NCBI GenBank assembly: GCA_025363575.1
Contig: JANYDM010000091.1
Coordinates: 1 to 9,364 of the forward strand
From: Betaproteobacteria bacterium
Lineage (GTDB): Bacteria; Pseudomonadota; Gammaproteobacteria; Burkholderiales; SG8-41
DNA length: 9,364 bases
Direction: 5' to 3'
The notes under the pieces are model-generated. The model was not told the origin of the DNA. It saw only the letters and a list, made by a program, of their open reading frames with translations, and did no database searches. The translations under genes and the position numbers were made by a program. Below are positions 1 through 5,741 of this stretch, piece after piece. How positions within the stretch are numbered: the first letter of the stretch is position 1; every line of letters starts with the position of its first letter.

Positions 1-1431
1 TATCTGATCGCCGCCAAGCATCTGCACCGGACTGTCGGCACTGTGGAAGGCCTCGACGAGCAGACCGCCAGGAAAGTTGATTTTTTCACGCGCCAGTACA
101 TCGACGCGCTGTCGCCGAGCAATTTTGTGCTGACGAACCCCGAAGTGCTGCGTGAAACCGTTGCCTCGGGCGGACAAAACCTCGTCAAGGGCTTAAGCAA
201 TCTGCTCGAGGATCTTAATCACGGCGGCGGCAAGGTCAAAGTGAAAATGACGGACGCCTCCGCGTTTCAGGTTGGCGGCAATCTGGCCGCTACACCCGGC
301 AAAGTTGTGTATCAGAACGAACTAATGCAACTTATTCAGTATTCCCCGTTGACGCCCCGGGTTTACCGGCGCCCTCTATTGATCCTGCCGCCGTGGATCA
401 ATAAGTTTTATATCCTCGACATGCGCGAAAAAAATTCTTTCGTACGCTGGGCGACAGAGCAGGGGCATACCGTTTTTATCGCGTCGTGGGTGAACCCGGA
501 TGCCACGTATGCAAAAAAGACGTTCGACGATTATTTGCTCGACGGCCCGCTTGCCGCGCTCGACGCGATTGAAAAAGCCACCGGCGAGCGCGAGATTGAC
601 GCGATCGGCTTTTGTCTCGGCGGCACGCTGCTCGCGTCCGCGCTCGGGTATATGGCCGCGAAGAAAGACGACCGCATCAAGAGCGCGACATTCCTGGCGA
701 GCATGATCGATTTCGCCGACCCTGGTGAACTCGAGGTGTTTATCGACGACAAGCAGGTCACCGCGCTGGAGAAAAAAATGCGCGAGCGCGGTTACCTCGA
801 GGGTTCGGAAATGGCTGCGACCTTCAACATGTTGCGCGCCAATGATCTGATCTGGTCGTTTGTCGTCAACAATTATTTGCTCGGCAAGCATCCATTCCCG
901 TTCGATCTGCTGTTCTGGAACTCGGATTCGACGCGCATGCCGGCCGCGATGCACAGTTTCTATCTGCGCAATATGTATATCGAGAACCTGCTGCCGAAGC
1001 CCGGCGGCATTACGTTAAACGGCGTGCCAATCGATCTTTCCAAAGTGAAAGTCCCGATGTATTTCGCGTCGACGATCGAAGACCATATTGCGCCGTGGAA
1101 ATCCACCTACGCGGGCGCACGGCTCTTCAAGAACAAAGTCCGTTTTGTGCTCGGCGGCTCGGGGCATATCGCCGGCATCATCAATCCGCCGGCGGCCAAC
1201 AAGTATGGTTACTGGACCAACGACAAGTTGCCGGATTCGCCGCAGGAGTGGCTGGACAGCGCGACCCAGCAAGCCGGCTCTTGGTGGAGCGACTGGGCGA
1301 AATGGGTCGAGCAGCATGCGGGCAACAAGGTGTCCGCGCGCATCCCCGGCAAAGGCAAATTGAAAGCGATCGAAGACGCGCCTGGTTCCTATGTGAAGCA
1401 GCGGCTCGACGAGAAAAAGGCGGCAGCTTGA
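1..1431 (+). CDS. phaC: Class I polyhydroxyalkanoate synthase PhaC (5' end cut by window edge)
   Basis: This enzyme polymerises (R)-3-hydroxyacyl-CoA into polyhydroxyalkanoate on the surface of cytoplasmic granules. The frame is open from base 1 (YLIAAKHLHRTVGT...), so the true start lies upstream. The GTG at 43 is internal, because conserved synthase sequence precedes it. The window shows 476 residues; class I synthases have roughly 560-600, so about 100 N-terminal residues are missing. The PhaC N-terminal domain is visible (SPSNFVLTNPE, SGGQNL, ASAFQVGGN), followed by the alpha/beta-hydrolase core (RPLLILPPWINKFYILD). The lipase-like box GFCLGG has its nucleophilic Cys at 613-615. The catalytic Asp is in STIEDHIAPW (1081-1083) and the His in GSGHIAGIINPPA (1165-1167), so the triad is complete. 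The tail (PDSPQEWL, GSWWSDW, APGSYVK) matches Cupriavidus necator PhaC as I recall it. A single-subunit synthase with this N-domain argues for class I rather than class III. No phaA or phaB is visible; they could lie upstream. Confidence 0.96.
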   Translation, partial: YLIAAKHLHRTVGTVEGLDEQTARKVDFFTRQYIDALSPSNFVLTNPEVLRETVASGGQNLVKGLSNLLEDLNHGGGKVKVKMTDASAFQVGGNLAATPGKVVYQNELMQLIQYSPLTPRVYRRPLLILPPWINKFYILDMREKNSFVRWATEQGHTVFIASWVNPDATYAKKTFDDYLLDGPLAALDAIEKATGEREIDAIGFCLGGTLLASALGYMAAKKDDRIKSATFLASMIDFADPGELEVFIDDKQVTALEKKMRERGYLEGSEMAATFNMLRANDLIWSFVVNNYLLGKHPFPFDLLFWNSDSTRMPAAMHSFYLRNMYIENLLPKPGGITLNGVPIDLSKVKVPMYFASTIEDHIAPWKSTYAGARLFKNKVRFVLGGSGHIAGIINPPAANKYGYWTNDKLPDSPQEWLDSATQQAGSWWSDWAKWVEQHAGNKVSARIPGKGKLKAIEDAPGSYVKQRLDEKKAAA

Positions 1432-1466
1432 TGCCGCGTGCTTAAGTTCGCAACCAAGCGCGGAAC

Positions 1467-2303
1467 CTAACCGAGCGACTCTCTCAACCGGCCGAGTTCG
1501 CGCAGCCCCTTGATTGCGCGGCTGCCATACCATGATGCGAGTTCACCGTCGATGAGATGAACGCTGCAGCGCGCCACCCGCGGCAGCAGTTTTTGCACGA
1601 CGCCGATATCGCGCGTCCGAAAGCGATACGGTTCACTGCTGAGGAAAACATGTTCGGCATCGGCCAGCATCGCGCCGTCGAGCTCGACCTCGGGGTAGCG
1701 AACGGGCGCGCTTGTTGGCAGCGTGTCCCAGCCAACAAGCGCGAGCGTGCGCGAAACGTAGGTGTCGCGCGAAACGGTCATCCACGGCTTGCGCCAGCTC
1801 AGATATAGCACGTTGCGGCGCGGCAGCGATGCGCACGCGGCAATCGCATCATCGTACGCGCGCGTGAACTCGGCGCACAACGCTTCGGCGTGCGCCTCAC
1901 GCCGAAAAACTCCGCCGAGCAGCCGATATAGCACGAGATTGTCGAGCGGCGCGAGTGGGTGCGTGACGACGACATGCGGCACAAATCGCGACAGCTCGTC
2001 GACGACCGGCTTGTCGTTTTCATCGATGTTGACAATCACATGCGTCGGCGCGAGTGCGCGCACGCGCGCGACATCAACCGATTTGGTGCCGCCGACTTTC
2101 GGGATTGTAAGTACCGCCGCGCGTGGATGAATGCAAAAACCGGTACGCCCGACCAGCGGGCCGGCGAGATCAAGATCGCACAACAATTCAGTGATGCTCG
2201 GTACCAGCGATACGATGCGCGGCGGCGCGGTCACCGCAGCATGACGCTTGCCGATGGCATCGACGAGCGAGTCCGGCGCCGCATTTTGCGTTGGTAGTAT
2301 CAC
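1467..2303 (-). CDS. BtuF-like cobalamin-binding protein, no signal peptide
   Basis: This is a 278-residue protein of the helical-backbone metal-receptor family (BtuF/FepB-like, type III periplasmic binding fold), whose BtuF branch binds vitamin B12. Family-like segments are RIVSLVPSITELLCDLDL (residues 29-46), IPKVGGTKSVDVARVRAL (67-84) with PTHVIVNIDEN, RKPWMTVSRDTYVSRTL (171-187), RYPEVELD (202-209), SSEPYRF (222-228) and DGELASWYGSRA (252-263). The start is GTG at 2303. An in-frame TAG at 2313-2315 (minus strand) lies four codons upstream, so no longer N-terminus is possible. The first 28 residues are polar and contain no hydrophobic export segment, so the product is predicted to be cytoplasmic, unlike classical BtuF. 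A GTG at residue 24 is an alternative start and would not change this. No permease or ATPase for B12 is adjacent. The gene converges on phaC (35-bp gap) and diverges from icmF (32-bp gap). The link to cobalamin rather than haem or siderophore rests on family resemblance and on the neighbouring B12 enzyme. Confidence 0.85.
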   Translation of the reverse strand: MILPTQNAAPDSLVDAIGKRHAAVTAPPRIVSLVPSITELLCDLDLAGPLVGRTGFCIHPRAAVLTIPKVGGTKSVDVARVRALAPTHVIVNIDENDKPVVDELSRFVPHVVVTHPLAPLDNLVLYRLLGGVFRREAHAEALCAEFTRAYDDAIAACASLPRRNVLYLSWRKPWMTVSRDTYVSRTLALVGWDTLPTSAPVRYPEVELDGAMLADAEHVFLSSEPYRFRTRDIGVVQKLLPRVARCSVHLIDGELASWYGSRAIKGLRELGRLRESLG

Positions 2304-2335
2304 CGGCGTAAGCTAGCACAGAGGTTACGGCCAAT

Positions 2336-5300
2336 ATGACTGACTTGAGCGTACACAGAAAAACCATGCAGCGCCGCGGCTCGGCGAAGCACCACATACG
2401 GTTCGTCACCGCGACCAGCCTGTTTGACGGGCATGACGCATCGATCAACGTGATGCGCCGCATATTGCAGGCGAGCGGCGCCGAAGTGATTCATCTCGGC
2501 CACAATCGCGCCGTCGAAGAAATCGTCACCGCTGCGCTCGACGAGGACGTGCAGGGCATTGCGGTCAGTTCGTATCAGGGCGGGCATGTCGAATTTTTTA
2601 AATACATGCTCGATCTGTTGCGCGAACGCGGCGGCCCGCACATCAAGGTGTTCGGCGGCGGCGGCGGCGTAATCGTGCCGGTCGAAGCAGCCGAGTTGCA
2701 TGCGTACGGCGTGACGCGCATTTTCACGCCCGAGGACGGCGCCAGGCTCGGCTTGCAGGGCATGATCAACGAAATGCTCGTCGCCTGCGATTTTGATCCG
2801 GCGGCGTCACTGCCGGTCGATCTGGAAGAAGTCGCGCGCGGTGACCGCCGTGCGCTCGCGCGCCTGATTACAGCGCTTGAAAATAATACGCTTGATGCAC
2901 GACTGCGCCACCGATTGGCGGAGCGCGCATGTGCGATCAAGAACGTGCCTGTGTTCGGCATCACCGGCACCGGCGGCTCGGGCAAGTCTTCACTCACCGA
3001 TGAAGTTGTGCGGCGGTTGCGGCTCGACCAGGGCGACCGCGTGAAAATCGCGCTGATCGCGGTCGATCCGTCGCGCCGCAAAAGCGGCGGTGCGTTGCTG
3101 GGCGATCGCATCCGCATGAACGCAATCGACAGCCCGCATATTTATATGCGTTCGATTGCGACGCGCGCTGCCGATAGCGAGCTTGCGTCCTGCGTGCCGG
3201 ACGTAGTCGTCGCATGCAAGCTCGCCGGTTTTGATCTGATCGTGGTCGAGACGTCGGGCATCGGCCAGGGCGACGCCGGCATCGTGCCGCTCGTGGATCT
3301 TTCGCTGTACGTGATGACGCCCGAGTACGGCGCCGCGAGTCAGCTCGAAAAAATCGACATGCTCGATTTCGCCGATTTCGTAGCCATCAATAAATTCGAT
3401 CGCAAGGGCGGCGAAGATGCGCAGCGCGATGTGGCCAAGCAAGTGCAGCGAAATCGCGAGGCGTTCGGCAAATCACCGGCGGAGATGCCCGTATTCGGTA
3501 CCATCGCGTCGCGCTTCAATGACGATGGCGTGACCGCGCTGTATCACGCTTTGAAGCCGCAACTCGCTAATGCCGGTCTCGCGCTCGCACCCGGCAAGCT
3601 TGCGCCGGTGGCGGTGCGCGCATCGACCGGCAATATTTCGATCGTGCCCTCGGCGCGCGCGCGCTATCTCGCCGAGGTCGCAGACGCCGTGCGCACATAT
3701 CACCGGCGCGCTCAAGAGCAGGTGCGCGCCGTGCGCGAGCGCCAGCAACTGACCGAGACTCAGCGCATGTTGCGCGAGGATCCGTCATCCCGGCACAAGC
3801 CGGGATCCAGTTCGAAACATCTGGATTCCGGCTTAGGCCGGAATGAGCAGCTTGTACGAGAACTCGACGCGTTGATCGCGGACCGCGAGCGCGCCCTCGA
3901 CGCGCGCAGTAAAGAACTGCTCGATGGCTGGCCGCAGGTGCAGGCCGCGTACACCGGTGACGAGCACGTAGCGACCGTGCGCAACAGTGAAATCCGCACC
4001 CGGCTCGCGGTGACGACTTTGTCCGGCACACACGTGCCAAAAATCGCGTTGCCGAAGTTTTCCGATCACGGCGAGCTCCTCAACTGGCTGCTGCGCGAAA
4101 ACCTGCCCGGCTATTACCCATTTACCGGCGGCGTGTTCGCGTTCAAGCGCGAGAACGAGGACGTCACGCGCATGTTCGCGGGCGAAGGTGATGCTTTTCG
4201 CACCAACCGGCGGTTCAAAATGCTGTCCGAACACGCCGTCGCCACGCGCCTGTCGACGGCGTTTGACTCGGTCACCTTGTACGGCTGCGATCCGCACGAG
4301 CGCCCCGACATTTACGGCAAGGTCGGCAATGCAGGCGTGTCGATCGCGACCCTCGACGACATGAAAGTGCTGTACGGCGGTTTCGATCTGATCGCCCCGA
4401 ATACGTCGGTCTCGATGACGATCAATGGCCCCGCGCCGACGATACTGGCGATGTTTCTGAATACCGCAATCGATCAGCAGCTCGATGCATTCGAGCAGAC
4501 GCACGGGCGCGCGCCCACCGCGGCGGAGGCCGCGCACATCCGCGCGTCGACACTGCAAACGGTGCGCGGCACAGTGCAGGCCGACATATTGAAAGAAGAC
4601 CAGGGCCAGAACACCTGTCTTTTTTCGACCGAGTTTTCGCTCAAGGTAATGGCCGATATCGCCGAATATTTCGCGCGCGAAGAAGTCCTCAATTTTTACT
4701 CCGTGTCGATCTCCGGTTATCACATCGCCGAAGCCGGGGCGAATCCGATTTCGCAACTCGCGTTCACGCTCGCCAATGGTTTTACGTATGTCGAAGCGTA
4801 CCGCGCGCGCGGCATGCAAATCGACGACTTCGCGCCGAACCTGTCGTTCTTTTTCTCCAATGGCATGGATCCCGAATATTCGGTGATCGGGCGCGTCGCG
4901 CGCCGCATCTGGGCAATCGCGATGCGCGACTTCTATGGCGCGAGCGAGCGCAGCCAGAAACTCAAATACCACACGCAGACTTCGGGGCGTTCTCTGCACG
5001 CGCAGGAAATCGACTTCAACGACATCCGTACGACGCTGCAGGCGCTGATCGGCGTGTACGACAATTGCAACAGCCAGCATACCAACGCATACGACGAAGC
5101 GATCACGACGCCGTCGGAAGAGTCGGTCCGCCGCGCAATGGCGATCCAGCTCATCATCAACCGCGAATGGGGGCTCGCCAAAAACCAGAACCCGAACCAG
5201 GGCTCGTTCATCATTGAGGAGCTCACCGACCTGGTAGAAGCCGCGGTGCTGGCCGAGTTCGAACGCCTCGCCGCGCGCGGCGGCGTGTTGGGCGCGATGG

Positions 5301-5665
5301 AGACTGGCTATCAGCGCGGCCGTATCCAGGAAGAGTCGCTGCATTACGAAACCATGAAGCACGACGGCACGCTGCCGATCGTCGGCGTCAACACGTTCCG
5401 CAATCCGCAGCCGGTCGAAGCGGGTAACACCATTCAGCTCGCGCGCTCGACCGACCGGGAAAAGCAAAGTCAATTGCAGCGTCTGCGCGATTTTCAAGCG
5501 CGCCACCAGGATGAGGCACCGATGGCATTGAAGCGTCTGCAGGAAGTCGCGATGGCCAACGGCAATGTGTTCGCCGAATTGATGAACGCGGTGCGCGCCT
5601 GCTCGCTCGGCCAGATTACGCAGGCGTTGTTCGAAGTCGGCGGACAGTACCGGCGCAACATGTAG
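2336..5665 (+). CDS. icmF: Fused isobutyryl-CoA mutase IcmF (B12-binding, G-protein chaperone and mutase domains)
   Basis: This cytoplasmic enzyme uses adenosylcobalamin to interconvert isobutyryl-CoA and n-butyryl-CoA and carries its own MeaB-like GTPase chaperone. Order of domains: a B12-binding domain at about residues 20-150, with DGHDASIN (His33 is the expected lower cobalt ligand), SSYQGGH (78-84) and a GGGGG loop (107-111); a G domain at about 200-460, with the P-loop GTGGSGKSS (211-219), ETSGIGQGD (305-313) and base-specificity motif NKFD (352-355); a linker; and the mutase TIM barrel from about 570 to the end (RMFAGEGDAFRTNRRFK, ERPDIYGKVGNAGVSI, SVSMTINGPAPT). YYPFTGG (Phe596) and EDQGQNTC (Gln758) carry the Phe/Gln pair typical of isobutyryl-CoA mutases, where methylmalonyl-CoA mutases have Tyr/Arg. 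Its 1109 residues slightly exceed the roughly 1090 I recall for Cupriavidus IcmF. The excess fits a repeat-encoded stretch at 483-504. The ATG at 2336 follows GAGG at 2321-2324 (11-nt spacing), and the protein begins MTDLS as in relatives. Some IcmFs also act on isovaleryl- or pivalyl-CoA. Confidence 0.96.
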   Translation: MTDLSVHRKTMQRRGSAKHHIRFVTATSLFDGHDASINVMRRILQASGAEVIHLGHNRAVEEIVTAALDEDVQGIAVSSYQGGHVEFFKYMLDLLRERGGPHIKVFGGGGGVIVPVEAAELHAYGVTRIFTPEDGARLGLQGMINEMLVACDFDPAASLPVDLEEVARGDRRALARLITALENNTLDARLRHRLAERACAIKNVPVFGITGTGGSGKSSLTDEVVRRLRLDQGDRVKIALIAVDPSRRKSGGALLGDRIRMNAIDSPHIYMRSIATRAADSELASCVPDVVVACKLAGFDLIVVETSGIGQGDAGIVPLVDLSLYVMTPEYGAASQLEKIDMLDFADFVAINKFDRKGGEDAQRDVAKQVQRNREAFGKSPAEMPVFGTIASRFNDDGVTALYHALKPQLANAGLALAPGKLAPVAVRASTGNISIVPSARARYLAEVADAVRTYHRRAQEQVRAVRERQQLTETQRMLREDPSSRHKPGSSSKHLDSGLGRNEQLVRELDALIADRERALDARSKELLDGWPQVQAAYTGDEHVATVRNSEIRTRLAVTTLSGTHVPKIALPKFSDHGELLNWLLRENLPGYYPFTGGVFAFKRENEDVTRMFAGEGDAFRTNRRFKMLSEHAVATRLSTAFDSVTLYGCDPHERPDIYGKVGNAGVSIATLDDMKVLYGGFDLIAPNTSVSMTINGPAPTILAMFLNTAIDQQLDAFEQTHGRAPTAAEAAHIRASTLQTVRGTVQADILKEDQGQNTCLFSTEFSLKVMADIAEYFAREEVLNFYSVSISGYHIAEAGANPISQLAFTLANGFTYVEAYRARGMQIDDFAPNLSFFFSNGMDPEYSVIGRVARRIWAIAMRDFYGASERSQKLKYHTQTSGRSLHAQEIDFNDIRTTLQALIGVYDNCNSQHTNAYDEAITTPSEESVRRAMAIQLIINREWGLAKNQNPNQGSFIIEELTDLVEAAVLAEFERLAARGGVLGAMETGYQRGRIQEESLHYETMKHDGTLPIVGVNTFRNPQPVEAGNTIQLARSTDREKQSQLQRLRDFQARHQDEAPMALKRLQEVAMANGNVFAELMNAVRACSLGQITQALFEVGGQYRRNM
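3784..3847. repeat. Dispersed double-hairpin palindromic repeat inside icmF
   Basis: Two perfect 8-bp stems with 4-nt loops lie head to head: ATCCCGGC-ACAA-GCCGGGAT (3787-3806) and ATTCCGGC-TTAG-GCCGGAAT (3825-3844). The two 27-bp halves (3784-3810 and 3821-3847) are also imperfect inverted copies of each other around a 10-bp centre (3811-3820), so the whole 64 bp can fold as one long hairpin or as two small ones. The GTCATCCCGGC...GCCGGGATCCAG wording matches the interspersed proteobacterial repeats whose chance translations give VIPAQAGIQ on one strand and WIPACAGMT on the other. Here it is read in a third way, giving residues 483-504 of IcmF. No clear target-site duplication is visible at the edges. 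It is the only copy in the window, so the claim that it is dispersed rests on recognising the family. Confidence 0.88.
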
Positions 5666-5681
5666 CAACCGGCGGCGCACC

Positions 5682-5710
5682 TTGCCGTGCCGCATCAGTA
5701 CCCATAAGAT
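5682..5710 (+). promoter_or_regulatory. Weak candidate sigma-70 promoter upstream of the ligase-liv operon
   Basis: TTGCCG (5682-5687) and TAAGAT (5705-5710) each match four of six consensus bases and are separated by 17 bp. They sit in the 76-bp gap after icmF, about 30 bp before the ligase start. Such matches arise by chance, and read-through from icmF could equally drive the downstream genes. Confidence 0.25.
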
Positions 5711-5726
5711 TCGCCCGCATCATATG

Positions 5727-5734
5727 AGGGAGGA
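5727..5734 (+). promoter_or_regulatory. Ribosome binding site that fixes the acyl-CoA ligase start
   Basis: AGGGAGGA is a strong Shine-Dalgarno sequence ending 7 nt before the ATG at 5742. It decides between three in-frame starts: TTG at 5682, ATG at 5724 (which the Shine-Dalgarno sequence itself overlaps) and ATG at 5742. It is the clearest ribosome binding site in the window; the starts of icmF, livG and livH have weak ones or none. Confidence 0.75.
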
Positions 5735-5741
5735 GCCGGCA

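Noticed and set aside
43..45. GTG as the start codon of phaC
   Set aside because: The 14 codons before it read as PHA synthase (YLIAAKHLHRTVGT) in the same open frame, so the gene begins upstream of the window.
1446..1466. Possible terminator hairpin between the convergent phaC and BtuF-like genes
   Set aside because: The best stem is six pairs with one bulged G and an 8-nt loop, and no T-run follows on either strand. It is too weak to call.
2654..2669. Run of five GGC units in icmF that could be a slippery microsatellite
   Set aside because: It encodes the poly-Gly loop expected in the B12-binding domain (KVFGGGGGVIV), so protein constraint explains it.
3567..4040. A minus-strand frame containing the peptide WIPACAGMT, which occurs in many annotated proteins
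   Set aside because: The peptide is a chance translation of the dispersed repeat at 3784-3847, not a protein motif. The frame is a shadow of icmF.
3833..5695. A 620-codon open frame on the minus strand opposite icmF
   Set aside because: It lies opposite strongly conserved mutase sequence. Its product is rich in Arg, His and Ala with no recognisable domain, as expected from the antisense of a GC-rich gene.
5682..5741. TTG-initiated 20-residue N-terminal extension of the acyl-CoA ligase
   Set aside because: The strong Shine-Dalgarno sequence AGGGAGGA sits 7 nt before ATG 5742, and the extension (PCRISTHKIRPHH) is unlike ligase sequence.
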